DNA from: Candidatus Kryptonium thompsonii
GTDB lineage: Bacteria; Bacteroidota; Ignavibacteria; Kryptoniales; Kryptoniaceae
Length of the DNA: 64,000 nucleotides
Reading direction: 5' to 3'
Assembly: GCA_001442925.1 (NCBI GenBank)
Contig: LDXX01000007.1
Span: 1-64,000, forward strand
In this document: piece by piece, positions 35,957-44,055 of the stretch
How the letters are laid out: each line of letters opens with the position of its first letter
How positions within the stretch are numbered: position 1 is the first letter of the stretch
Translations under genes and position numbers: made by a program
Notes under the pieces: generated by a model
Told to the model about the DNA's origin: nothing
Databases searched by the model: none
The model's input: only the letters and a program-made list of their open reading frames with translations

Positions 35957-36766
35957 ATGATAATTTTCCCCAAAGAACACGGTTCTTGGGCTATTTTGCT
36001 CATCCCGTTTTTAATGGGTGCAAAAATTGGCGGTGGATTTGATATAAAAATAGTTCTTTTTCTAGTTTCCGTTCTTTCAATCTTTCTCGCTTATCAGCCT
36101 GCGTTGATGCTTGCGAAGTTGAGGTTAAAAATCTCATCTGAAAATGTAAAGGATGCTTTAAAATCTTTCCTTGTTTTTCTACCATTTGCTGTTTTGCCGT
36201 CGCTTGTTTTGATTTTTTATTTTAAGCTTTACGGGTTGCTTTTATTTGGGTTGATAGGCTTGATTGCTTTCTTTCTCCAACTTTATCTTGCCAAGTTAAA
36301 TCTTGACAAAACGCAGGGTGGACAACTTTTCGCAATGAGTGTGCTTGTGATGACGGCTCCATCGGCTTATTATGTCGGTATAGGTAGATTTGATCTGATC
36401 ATGCTTCAGCTTTACTTTTTAAATTTAATATTCTTTGGGAGCGGGATAGTTTATGTTAGGATGAAGATATCTGCGCTTGCAACGAAGAAGGAAAAATTTA
36501 CACTTAGTGAAAAACTTTTCATCGGCAGATATAACATTGCCTATCATGTTGCCATTTTAATTTTGATTAGTGCGTTGTTTGCTTTCAATTCAGTAGGTCT
36601 TCTAACCTTTCTTGGATTTTTGCCAGTGATAATTCACTCGATCATGGGGACATTTATGCTTGAGAGAAAGGTGAAATTTAAAAAACTTGGTTGGATTGAG
36701 ACGGTTTATTCAATTCTATTCGCCATTATGGTGATCATTGAATTCAGTCGAAATTTGCCCAAATAA
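35957..36766 (+). CDS. YwiC-like membrane protein
   Basis: A 269-residue integral membrane protein of the YwiC-like family. The N-terminal signature is MIIFPKEHGSWAILLIPFL, and about eight hydrophobic helices follow. Related proteins occur near nitrate-respiration genes in some bacteria, but the function is not established. The 3' end overlaps the convergent archaemetzincin gene by 51 bases. Confidence 0.85.
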   Translation: MIIFPKEHGSWAILLIPFLMGAKIGGGFDIKIVLFLVSVLSIFLAYQPALMLAKLRLKISSENVKDALKSFLVFLPFAVLPSLVLIFYFKLYGLLLFGLIGLIAFFLQLYLAKLNLDKTQGGQLFAMSVLVMTAPSAYYVGIGRFDLIMLQLYFLNLIFFGSGIVYVRMKISALATKKEKFTLSEKLFIGRYNIAYHVAILILISALFAFNSVGLLTFLGFLPVIIHSIMGTFMLERKVKFKKLGWIETVYSILFAIMVIIEFSRNLPK

Positions 36767-37297
36767 TTTTTTATAGCATTCGTCACAAAATGATGCTGTC
36801 TTTATATCAACTTCTTCAACGGAAGTTGAGGAATGCATAACACATAGATAATTCTCACAGTGTAGAAGCCCAAAATTATGTCCAAGTTCATGGACGGCTT
36901 CTTTTAAAAGTCGCTCCGCAGTTAGTTTTTTATTTTCGGGGAAACCATAGGTAATTTCGTTTAATCTAAATGTCGAGACGATGGAAACTTTCCCTTTAAG
37001 CTGTGCTTCTCCGAATACATAAGTCAACACGGGGATGAACAAATCAATTGAGATCACACCAAGGACTTTGCCGTTGAAGTTTTTGAATTTTTCAAGAAGG
37101 ATTGAAATTATTTTCGTTGAGTTGAACTGTTCTCTTGAACTGTCATAAGCAGATAGAAGGTTGAGGTGATTTGTATTATCAAGTAAAACATCACATTTAA
37201 AAATTTCCCTAAGTTGTGAGGGAAGGGTTAGAACAAGTTCAAGATCGACCGGGTAAATTGGGACTATAAGAATTTTACATGGTTTTGTTAAGGTCAT
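36716..37297 (-). CDS. archaemetzincin zinc metalloprotease
   Basis: A 193-residue protein with the archaemetzincin signature: HELGHNFGLLHC (zinc ligands His-His-His), then C-x-M (CVM) and CDEC downstream, for a second zinc. The N-terminal half (about 1-115) has the expected alpha/beta fold with GVISIDLFIPVLTYVFG. Archaemetzincins are most common in archaea; in bacteria they are sporadic. The gene starts 6 bases after the NtrC-type regulator, so it looks like the last gene of the kinase-regulator operon. Peptidase activity is inferred from family knowledge. Confidence 0.93.
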   Translation of the reverse strand: MTLTKPCKILIVPIYPVDLELVLTLPSQLREIFKCDVLLDNTNHLNLLSAYDSSREQFNSTKIISILLEKFKNFNGKVLGVISIDLFIPVLTYVFGEAQLKGKVSIVSTFRLNEITYGFPENKKLTAERLLKEAVHELGHNFGLLHCENYLCVMHSSTSVEEVDIKTASFCDECYKKLFGQISTEFNDHHNGE

Positions 37298-37303
37298 GAG
37301 TTT

Positions 37304-38653
37304 TTAAGCGACCCTGTTTCTCTTCAGATTGTACTTCTCGATTTTGTTGTAGAGTGTAACTCTATCTATGCCGAGAATTTTTGCTGATTGTGTTATGTTC
37401 CAATTTGTTTTATTTAAAATTTTGAGTATATGAGCTTTTTCAACCGCTTCAAGTGTTTCATTTTCAGGTTGTTCTTCTTCGATTAGTTGAATTGGTAAAT
37501 CTTGGGGTCTTATCGCGGGTGGTTTCGCAAGCACCATAGCTCTTTCAATGGCATTTTTTAGTTCTCTTACGTTTCCAGGCCAATCGTATCGTATTAGTAT
37601 ATCCATCGCTTCTGGTGAGATCTCAGTTATTGGTTTATGCATCATTGTTGCATATTTTTCAAGATAATATTTTGCTATTAATGGGATATCGCTTCTTCTT
37701 TCCCTAAGCGGTGGGATGAAGATTGTGAAAACATTAAGCCTATAATAAAGGTCTTCTCGGAATCTTCCTTCTTTCACTGCTTGTTCAAGGTCTGAGTTTG
37801 TTGCGCAAATGACTCTAAAATCACTTGTTATTATTTCGTTCCCACCAATTCTTGTAAATTGTTTTGTTTCAAGGACGCGGAGAAGTTGGATTTGCATTTT
37901 CAAGCTTATGGTTCCAACTTCATCGAGAAAAATTGTTCCTCCATCCGCAAGTTCAAATTTACCTTTTCTTCTGTAAAGCGCATCTGTGAAAGCTCCTTTT
38001 TCATGTCCGAAGAGTTCAGATTCAAGAAGCGTATCTGGAACAGCGCCGCAATTTACTGAGATAAATGGAAAATATCTTCTTGGGCTGTGTGCGTGAATTA
38101 ATCTTGCAACAAGTTCCTTACCTGTTCCGCTTTCGCCTCTTATCATTACGGTGGTATTTGTCGGGGCGACTGTTTTCGCAAGTTCGATTACTTTTTTAAT
38201 TTGCGGGCTCTCGCCGATGAGTTCTTCTCCCATGACAAGCTCGGATACATGTTCGCGCAGTTTAATGTTCTCATCCGTTAATTTTTTCTGCTTTAGGGCA
38301 TTTTTAACAAGGTGCGAAAGGTAATCTGGGTCAACTGGTTTTGTGATATAGTCGTAAGCTCCTTCTTTCAATGCTTGAACGGCGGAGTCAACAGATGCAA
38401 ATGCAGTAATTATGATAATTATAGCGTTCGGGTCAATCTCTTTTATCCTTTTTTGAAGTTCAAGCCCATCCATTCCGGGCATTTTAATATCAATGAAGAT
38501 TATATCCCATGGTCCTTCATTCATCAGTTTTAATGCTTGTGCTGCGTTTTCCGCTACGCCAACTTTATATCCATCTTGTGTAAACCATTTTGATAGGGAA
38601 TCTCTGACGATAAATTCGTCATCAACAACTAAAATGCTAAATTTGTGCGTCAT
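37304..38653 (-). CDS. NtrC-type sigma-54-dependent response regulator
   Basis: A 449-residue activator with three domains: receiver (about 1-120, phospho-acceptor D55 in IDIKMPG), AAA+ (about 145-380) and a C-terminal Fis-type helix-turn-helix (LNKTNWNITQSAKILGIDRVTLYNKI). Walker A is GESGTGKE at 163-170 and Walker B is GGTIFLDEVG. The sigma-54-contacting loop reads GAFTDA (210-215) where the common form is GAFTGA. Its start lies 17 bases inside the kinase gene, so the pair is coupled. Likely targets are the two sigma-54 promoter matches between 43715 and 44001. Confidence 0.95.
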   Translation of the reverse strand: MTHKFSILVVDDEFIVRDSLSKWFTQDGYKVGVAENAAQALKLMNEGPWDIIFIDIKMPGMDGLELQKRIKEIDPNAIIIIITAFASVDSAVQALKEGAYDYITKPVDPDYLSHLVKNALKQKKLTDENIKLREHVSELVMGEELIGESPQIKKVIELAKTVAPTNTTVMIRGESGTGKELVARLIHAHSPRRYFPFISVNCGAVPDTLLESELFGHEKGAFTDALYRRKGKFELADGGTIFLDEVGTISLKMQIQLLRVLETKQFTRIGGNEIITSDFRVICATNSDLEQAVKEGRFREDLYYRLNVFTIFIPPLRERRSDIPLIAKYYLEKYATMMHKPITEISPEAMDILIRYDWPGNVRELKNAIERAMVLAKPPAIRPQDLPIQLIEEEQPENETLEAVEKAHILKILNKTNWNITQSAKILGIDRVTLYNKIEKYNLKRNRVA

Positions 38654-40253
38654 AGCTGATGTTTAGTTTTTTGGGCAATGTAATTGTAAACGTTGTTCCT
38701 TGGTTTACTTTTGATTCAACTTTTATGCTTCCGTTATGTCTTTCGGCAATTCCATATGCGACCGCAAGGCCGAGTCCGGTTCCCTTGCCCTCTTTTTTCG
38801 TCGTAAAGAAAGGTTCAAATATATGGGGCAAGATATCTTCCGGTATTCCAATTCCAGTATCTGTCACTTTGATTTGAATTTTATCACTGTCAATTTCGTT
38901 AAGTTCGATTCTTAAAGTCCCACCTTCTGGCATTGCTTCAATTGAGTTTATTTCCATTGCGAGAAGCATTTGTTCAATTTGTTGTGCATCGCAAAAAACA
39001 AATACGGGATTTTCGGGGATATCAAGTTCAAGTTTTATATTGTTCATTTGAAGATGATGAGATATTAGAGCGACGCTTCTTTTTATCACCTGGCAAATGT
39101 CCTCATCTTTAAATTCTCCCACTTTTTGCTTTGAAAACAGAAGAAGGTTTTTAACTATATTTCCACATCGAGATGTTTCATCAATTATAATTGAAAGCTC
39201 GTTTAAAATTTCGTTTTTCTCCGCTTCGCTAATTTCACCATTTTGAAGTCTTCTCTTTAAAAGTTTGGCGTATGTTAGAACTCCTTCAAGTGGGTTATTA
39301 AGTTCATGTGCGACGGTTGCAGCAAGTTTTCCCAATGAAGCCATCTTTTCAATTTGCACCATATATGCGTGAGCTCTTTGAAGTTCCGCCGTCTTCTCAT
39401 TAACCTTTTGTTCAAGAAGCTTAGCCCAGTTTGTAAGTTCTTCGTGTGCTTGTTTTAATTTTTCGGTCATTTTGTTGAATGACTCGGCAAGCAAGCCAAT
39501 TTCATCTTTTGATTTGAAGTCAAGTTTGAAATCGAGGTTCCCGTTCATTATCTCAGTTGTCCCGTATGTCAATTTTTTTAATGGCACATTTACAAATTTC
39601 CAGATGAAAACTAAAACAAAGAACGAGATTACAAAAAATATCACCAATCCGCTCATATATTGAATTTCACTGAGGCGTTCTATGTTCTTATGCATATCTT
39701 TAAGCGAGATCATTACATCGAGAACACCGAGAATTGTTTGCTCTTTTTTATGTGCGTGACAATCAGCAGTGTAGCAAGACTCTTCATTTCTTATTGGATT
39801 AATCGCTCCAAGAATTTTGTATTCTTCGTCGGAGTGAAATATGCGGGTTAATTGCGATGCTTCTGCTGGGACATTTATTTTGCCATTTTTATGGCAGACA
39901 TTGCAAGCCTCACTTTCCATTGGTATTACTTTGCCAACCTCATCAGGTATAGTTGAGAAAGTGATCTCACCTCGTTTATTATAAATTCTGATAACTTTAA
40001 TTCCGGGTTGTTTTCCGAGCATGTTTATTATTTGGTAAATATCTTCTCTGCGATTACGGAGCATGCTGTGGTGCGTGGCTCGTTTAATAAGATCACTTGT
40101 TTTAATTGCGTTTTCTGTTGAGATGCGTAAAAATTGCTTGGTTTGCCATTGTATAATTAAAGCTGAGAAAATAATTGACACCCCAAGCACAAGTATAAAG
40201 ATGAGAATGAACAATTTAAATGCTAAACTTTGAAAAATTTTCATAGTTTTCAT
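38637..40253 (-). CDS. haem-binding sensor histidine kinase
   Basis: A 538-residue membrane kinase. Two transmembrane helices (about 12-35 and 198-219) bracket a periplasmic sensor with the c-type haem motif CNVCH at 117-121 and a C-x4-C-H motif (CYTADCH) at 160-166. A HAMP linker follows (about 220-275), then a coiled coil, HisKA (AATVAHELNNPLEG, H316) and HATPase (DTGIGIPEDILPHIF, KGTGLGL). Such haem motifs suggest redox or ligand sensing in the periplasm. It phosphorylates, by inference, the overlapping NtrC-type regulator. The ATG at 40253 has a weak ribosome site; a second ATG lies three codons on. Confidence 0.93.
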   Translation of the reverse strand: MKTMKIFQSLAFKLFILIFILVLGVSIIFSALIIQWQTKQFLRISTENAIKTSDLIKRATHHSMLRNRREDIYQIINMLGKQPGIKVIRIYNKRGEITFSTIPDEVGKVIPMESEACNVCHKNGKINVPAEASQLTRIFHSDEEYKILGAINPIRNEESCYTADCHAHKKEQTILGVLDVMISLKDMHKNIERLSEIQYMSGLVIFFVISFFVLVFIWKFVNVPLKKLTYGTTEIMNGNLDFKLDFKSKDEIGLLAESFNKMTEKLKQAHEELTNWAKLLEQKVNEKTAELQRAHAYMVQIEKMASLGKLAATVAHELNNPLEGVLTYAKLLKRRLQNGEISEAEKNEILNELSIIIDETSRCGNIVKNLLLFSKQKVGEFKDEDICQVIKRSVALISHHLQMNNIKLELDIPENPVFVFCDAQQIEQMLLAMEINSIEAMPEGGTLRIELNEIDSDKIQIKVTDTGIGIPEDILPHIFEPFFTTKKEGKGTGLGLAVAYGIAERHNGSIKVESKVNQGTTFTITLPKKLNISYDAQI

Positions 40254-40290
40254 CCCAGGTAAAATTACTTACTTTTCATGCTCTTAAAAA

Positions 40291-40306
40291 CTCAAATTTT
40301 GTGCCA
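40291..40306 (-). promoter_or_regulatory. weak sigma-54-like promoter before the kinase
   Basis: On the minus strand this reads TGGCACAAAATTTGAG. The -24 element TGGCAC matches the sigma-54 consensus, but the -12 element is TTGA, not TTGC. It lies 38 bases before the kinase start, in a 146-base gap that would need its own promoter. A very similar site precedes hsp20. Confidence 0.3.
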
Positions 40307-40399
40307 TTTTAAAATCTTGTTTTTAAATCATTTTTGCTCGCAAGTTTGCGTTTTATCTTCATTTTTGTCTCAAATGATGTTCTAAAAAGGGACAATTTT

Positions 40400-41020
40400 T
40401 TAAAGAAGTTCAAAAACTTTATTTACGAGTGAAAGATATCGCTTGGTTCCAAGAAGTTCTTTTACTGTTTCAATGACCTGTCCCCCATCTTGAAGTGTTG
40501 GAACCGAAACTGGTTTAATTGATTCAGTCAGGTTTAAAAGTAGCTCTTTTTTAAGGATTTCGATTTTAGTTCGGTACAGCTCTAAAAATTCGGAATGCTT
40601 CATAAATCCGGCAATAGGGTCATCTGTTCTGATTTTGAAAAGCCAGCCCGCAAAATAGGGGTCTTGGTTTACGAGGTCGGGATCTTTAAGTAATGCTCTA
40701 TTTATTTCCAGAAGCTCGCCCCGGAAGGGCGAGCGAACCGTTAAAATTCCATCCCTGTGCATTATCCATGTGCACGGTGTGCCTTTGCCGAGAAACGAGG
40801 GGACTTGTAAAAATATTAATTCAGTGATTGGTGCAAAGAGGTAGACAATTGAGGCGCTTATGCCTACGTTTATAAACTCAGGTTCAGACTTTATCCATAT
40901 ATGCGACTTTGTATAAAATCTGTCCTTTGGGAAATCTACCCTTTCAAGGTTTTCTACGAAGCGTGAGATAACCTCAAGAGCGGTAGTTTCATGTATGTTT
41001 TTAAGTTTTTTATCGAGCAC
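40400..41020 (-). CDS. GcvH-like protein without lipoyl lysine (soluble)
   Basis: A 206-residue protein related to glycine-cleavage H protein. The core has YTKSHIWIKSEPEFINVGIS and SPFRGELLEINRALLKDPDLVNQDPYFAGWLFKI, like the H-protein hammerhead fold. The position of the lipoylated Lys (in ExVKAxSD) aligns with Asp in MHRDGILTVRSP, so it should not be lipoylated. It is the fourth gene of the redox operon, 14 bases after the NrfD-like gene. The role is unknown; it may be a structural or electron-transfer partner. Confidence 0.8.
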   Translation of the reverse strand: MLDKKLKNIHETTALEVISRFVENLERVDFPKDRFYTKSHIWIKSEPEFINVGISASIVYLFAPITELIFLQVPSFLGKGTPCTWIMHRDGILTVRSPFRGELLEINRALLKDPDLVNQDPYFAGWLFKIRTDDPIAGFMKHSEFLELYRTKIEILKKELLLNLTESIKPVSVPTLQDGGQVIETVKELLGTKRYLSLVNKVFELL

Positions 41021-41034
41021 CTGGGCAATTAAAT

Positions 41035-42213
41035 TTAATCTTTAAAAACTTCTCTTATTGGGATAACTTCAAAACCTTCTGCGATGATTTTTCTTTCTTC
41101 GACCTCAGGTGGAAAAACGGGTAGATGTTTCGCTATCAATCTAAATGCTGCAAAACCAAGCGCGACTATGAAGAGCGTCACCGATATCTCGGTCCATTTC
41201 GGGAAATAACCCGCCTGTGTATAATTTTCAAGCCCTGTAATACTCACATTCAACCTGTTGAGTATAAAACCAAGCACTGTAATTAACTGGGCAACAAATA
41301 AGCCTTTTTTACTTCCCCTTATTTTTGAGTTTGTCAGCAGCGCTATCGGCACAATTACACCAATCGCGAATTCAAGCCAGAACATTAGCGACTCGTAACC
41401 AAGGCTGAAAATGTGGGGGAAAAGTTTATAGTTAACTATGTCTTCAACCTTCAAGACAAAGTAAACCATTAATGCAACTGCGGTAACCTTTGCAAGTTTT
41501 GCCAATATGTGAATTTCTATTTCTCTTTTAAAAGCCCTTGAGCTTAAATACGATTCAATTGTAACCATTGCTGGGCCAACAGCAACAGCGGAGAGAAAGA
41601 AAAGGTAAGGCAGATTACTTGAATACCAAATTGGATGAAGTTTTTCGGGAACTATAAGATAAAGTGAGCCAAGTGAAGATTGATGTAAAGTTGAAAGTAT
41701 AACGCCAGCTACGACAAGTGGGATAGTTAAACTTTTTATTATTTTTTGTGGTTTTTCAAGTCGAAGTTTTTGAAAGAGCATTGGGCTAAATTCGAGGGCG
41801 AGAACCGTTGTGTAAAGCATAACGCACCATGCCACTTCAAACATAACTGATTCAGGGTTCCACATTATGATTGGGTGCCATATGTTCCATGGTTTTCCAA
41901 GATCATAAAGCAAAGCGACAATTACAAGGAGATAGCCTAAGAAAGCAGTTAAAATAGCGGATGGCAGAATTGATTTATATTCTTCAAGGTTAAAAATGTA
42001 AACAGCTGCAGCTATCACAAATCCACCAGCTGCAAGCCCAACGCCACATAAAACATCAAATCCAATCCATAATCCCCACGGGAAATTATCGCTCAAATTT
42101 GTAGCTGCGCCAAGTCCTTTCGTAAAACGAAGTATTGTCGAGTAGATGCCAAGTGCAACTATAATCCAAAAGACAAAACCCCAAAAAGTAAGTTTTGGAA
42201 CTTTTATCTTCAT
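41035..42213 (-). CDS. NrfD/HybB-type quinone-interacting membrane protein
   Basis: A 392-residue integral membrane protein with about ten hydrophobic helices and no cofactor motif. Signature segments include [34 protein letters not shown] and [10 protein letters not shown], as in HybB, the membrane subunit of hydrogenase-2 and related NrfD/PsrC modules that exchange electrons with quinones. It overlaps the ferredoxin gene by four bases (ATGA), so the two form one module. No hydrogenase or molybdopterin subunit is adjacent. Confidence 0.92.
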   Translation of the reverse strand: MKIKVPKLTFWGFVFWIIVALGIYSTILRFTKGLGAATNLSDNFPWGLWIGFDVLCGVGLAAGGFVIAAAVYIFNLEEYKSILPSAILTAFLGYLLVIVALLYDLGKPWNIWHPIIMWNPESVMFEVAWCVMLYTTVLALEFSPMLFQKLRLEKPQKIIKSLTIPLVVAGVILSTLHQSSLGSLYLIVPEKLHPIWYSSNLPYLFFLSAVAVGPAMVTIESYLSSRAFKREIEIHILAKLAKVTAVALMVYFVLKVEDIVNYKLFPHIFSLGYESLMFWLEFAIGVIVPIALLTNSKIRGSKKGLFVAQLITVLGFILNRLNVSITGLENYTQAGYFPKWTEISVTLFIVALGFAAFRLIAKHLPVFPPEVEERKIIAEGFEVIPIREVFKD

Positions 42214-42980
42214 TTTCCATTCCCCTTTTTGTTGTTTTCTTCCATTTCTTTAAGCTTTTTTTGCAGACGTTGAACTTCATCTCTTCGCTTCGTTATCCAC
42301 CAGATTCCGAAAAGCAGCGTTCCACCCCAAAAGATGTAATTTGGGATTTTGGACATAATTTGTTCTGTAAAATGGGAAAGTGGAACTTCGGGCAAGTTGA
42401 CTTTAAAGCCAAGTTTATTCAATGGTCTATCCGCGAGGTAAAGAATAGATGTTCCTCCAGCTTCTTTTAAACCAAAAATGTGAGGGTAATACGTTTCGGG
42501 GTTTTCGTTAATTCTTCTTTTTGCTTCTTCTATCAGTTCTTCTCTTGTTCCAAATGTTCTTGCCTCAGCTGGACATGCTTCAACGCAAGCAGGAACTCCA
42601 CCTTTTTGTATCCTTTCATAACACATATCACATTTAGTAACTTTGGGATTTAGCTTATTCCACTGATATTTTGGCACATTGAATGGACATGCCTGTATAC
42701 AATATCTGCATCCCAAGCATTTTAATGGATCATAGACGACTGGACCAAGCTTTGTTTTTTGAAATGCGCCTACTGGGCAAACGGATGCGCATGTTGGTTT
42801 TTCACAGTGCATGCAAAGTCGTGGAACATAAATGCCGTCATGGTCTTCAACCGCTGTGTTTTGAATTGCAGAAAGCCTGTGCTCTTCCGTAATGGGATTG
42901 CCCCATCTTTCAGCGCAGGCTTCTTCGCAGGCATAACAGCCTATGCATCTGGTTATGTCAACTAAAATTCCATATTTCAT
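42210..42980 (-). CDS. HybA-like 4x[4Fe-4S] ferredoxin with membrane anchor
   Basis: A 256-residue electron-transfer protein. Four cysteine clusters are visible: [11 protein letters not shown] (12-22), [26 protein letters not shown] and [21 protein letters not shown] (the last two halves are separated by a loop). A single C-terminal helix (about 212-230, [15 protein letters not shown]) and a charged tail follow. HybA/DmsB-type proteins pass electrons between a catalytic subunit and an NrfD-like membrane protein, which here is the next gene. No signal peptide is present, so the side of the membrane is not fixed. Confidence 0.93.
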   Translation of the reverse strand: MKYGILVDITRCIGCYACEEACAERWGNPITEEHRLSAIQNTAVEDHDGIYVPRLCMHCEKPTCASVCPVGAFQKTKLGPVVYDPLKCLGCRYCIQACPFNVPKYQWNKLNPKVTKCDMCYERIQKGGVPACVEACPAEARTFGTREELIEEAKRRINENPETYYPHIFGLKEAGGTSILYLADRPLNKLGFKVNLPEVPLSHFTEQIMSKIPNYIFWGGTLLFGIWWITKRRDEVQRLQKKLKEMEENNKKGNGK

Positions 42981-43001
42981 CTTTGGAACCCAGTTTAATT
43001 T

Positions 43002-43670
43002 TTAAAGTTGTCCTATGAATTCTTTTTCAAATTTTTCCCAAGTTTTTTCATCAACATTTTGCAAAACTCCTTTTATCACGAGTCCACCATCTGCAAGGGT
43101 TGGTTCAAGCGTCGGTGAGAACTTTGGTGCCTCTCTACTGATGAACTCTCTGAATCTTTTTATTTCATTTTTCAACCACCGGGAAGCTTCACTTCCAATG
43201 AGCAAGTTTTTTACCTCAGAGGCAACATCCTCTGGCTCAATCATCAGAATCCAACCATTGAGGTACGGGTCTTTTAAAATTGTTTCTGGTGACTCGAGTA
43301 TGTTTGGATTAATGGCGGTTATCTTTCCAGTCACTGGTGAAAGGAATGTAAGTTCCCGAGCGCCTTGTTTGATTTTGAATATAGGCTCACCCTTTTTGAC
43401 CTTCTCTCCTAAAGGTAAAATTTCAATTGCGTCAACCTTTCCAAGTACCTTTGAGATGAAATCATCAACACCGACATAAACTTTCCCAGAAAATAGAAGT
43501 TCAAGCCATGTGTGTGCTTTGCTGAAAAAGTAACCGCGCGGGAGGATAAAACTTTCACTGCTTAACACAACCTGAGGTTGGTAAACTTCACGTTTTTTCT
43601 GGGCTCTTTGAACCAGATAGTCAATTGTTATGCAAATTAAAATTGTTGCTAATACGAAAAGTGCTACCAT
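43002..43670 (-). CDS. membrane-anchored GcvH-like protein without lipoyl lysine
   Basis: A 222-residue protein with one N-terminal helix (ALFVLATILICITIDYLV) and a GcvH-like domain: YFFSKAHTWLELLFSGKVYVG, FLSPVTGKITAINP and DPYLNGWILMIEP. The lipoyl Lys position is not a Lys (KQGARELTFLSPVTG). The start is the ATG at 43670 with GGAG about eight bases upstream; the open frame continues to a GTG at 43703, but that lies at the predicted transcription start. It is the first gene of the minus-strand redox operon, 21 bases before the ferredoxin gene. Confidence 0.82.
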   Translation of the reverse strand: MVALFVLATILICITIDYLVQRAQKKREVYQPQVVLSSESFILPRGYFFSKAHTWLELLFSGKVYVGVDDFISKVLGKVDAIEILPLGEKVKKGEPIFKIKQGARELTFLSPVTGKITAINPNILESPETILKDPYLNGWILMIEPEDVASEVKNLLIGSEASRWLKNEIKRFREFISREAPKFSPTLEPTLADGGLVIKGVLQNVDEKTWEKFEKEFIGQL

Positions 43671-43714
43671 GGTGGTTTCTCCAAAAATTTTATTTTTGTT
43701 CACATTAGATTAAG

Positions 43715-43730
43715 TGCAATTACAATGCCA
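43715..43730 (-). promoter_or_regulatory. sigma-54 promoter for the redox operon
   Basis: The minus strand reads TGGCATTGTAATTGCA. Against the sigma-54 consensus TGGCAYRNNNNTTGCW only one position (R) differs, and the -24 GG and -12 GC are exact. The predicted start of transcription is near 43704, giving a leader of about 34 bases to the ATG at 43670. Confidence 0.7.
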
Positions 43731-43761
43731 ATGCAGAAGGATGTATCTAAATTGATTAAAT

Positions 43762-43955
43762 TTCAACGCGAATTTAATTCTATTCGCAGATGTATTGGTT
43801 CATCACCGTTTAAATTTTCAACGATAATTCTCGCTGTGGTGTGGAAATTTTTTAACTATAAAGCTCTTTATGTGTTGAAAAATTCAATAGGATGGTGTTG
43901 AAGATTTAAGCGGTTGTGGCCAGACTAAGATGGGGATTGGAATAAAAGTGTTGAA
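43762..43955. promoter_or_regulatory. repeated GTTGAA boxes, candidate activator sites
   Basis: The hexamer GTTGAA or its complement TTCAAC occurs at 43762, 43817, 43874, 43897 and 43950. The copy at 43874 is part of the palindrome TTGAAAAATTCAA (43875-43887). They lie 30-250 bases upstream of both sigma-54 sites, where NtrC-type enhancers usually sit. The region is AT-rich, so chance must be excluded. Confidence 0.4.
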
Positions 43956-43985
43956 AGTTATGAAATTTACAGTTGGCGAAATTTT

Positions 43986-44001
43986 TGGCATAGCGTTTGC
44001 A
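43986..44001 (+). promoter_or_regulatory. sigma-54 promoter for the split-Soret cytochrome
   Basis: The site TGGCATAGCGTTTGCA matches the sigma-54 consensus TGGCAYRNNNNTTGCW at every defined position. Transcription should start near 44012, giving a leader of about 44 bases to the ATG at 44056. The nearby NtrC-type gene supplies a plausible activator. Confidence 0.8.
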
Positions 44002-44055
44002 ATTTCATAGCCGAAGCAAAAATTTTATTTCAAAAACAAAAGCACATATTTAGCT

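Larger units (their letters stand above)
43671..44055. other. 385-bp divergent regulatory region
   Basis: This gap separates the minus-strand redox operon from the plus-strand cytochrome gene. It contains no gene but has one sigma-54 promoter match for each side and five GTTGAA-type boxes in between. It is the most information-rich non-coding stretch in the window. Confidence 0.75.

Noticed and set aside
40400-41020. Glycine cleavage system H protein in the normal sense
   Set aside because: The lipoyl lysine is missing and no gcvT or gcvP is nearby; the context is a redox operon.
41035-42980. Hydrogenase-2 operon (hybA-hybB)
   Set aside because: The two electron-transfer subunits are present, but no large or small hydrogenase subunit or maturation gene is in the window.
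43671-43703. GTG start at 43703 for the membrane-anchored GcvH-like protein
   Set aside because: The predicted sigma-54 transcription start is near 43704, and a good ribosome site precedes the ATG at 43670, so the added 11 residues are unlikely.
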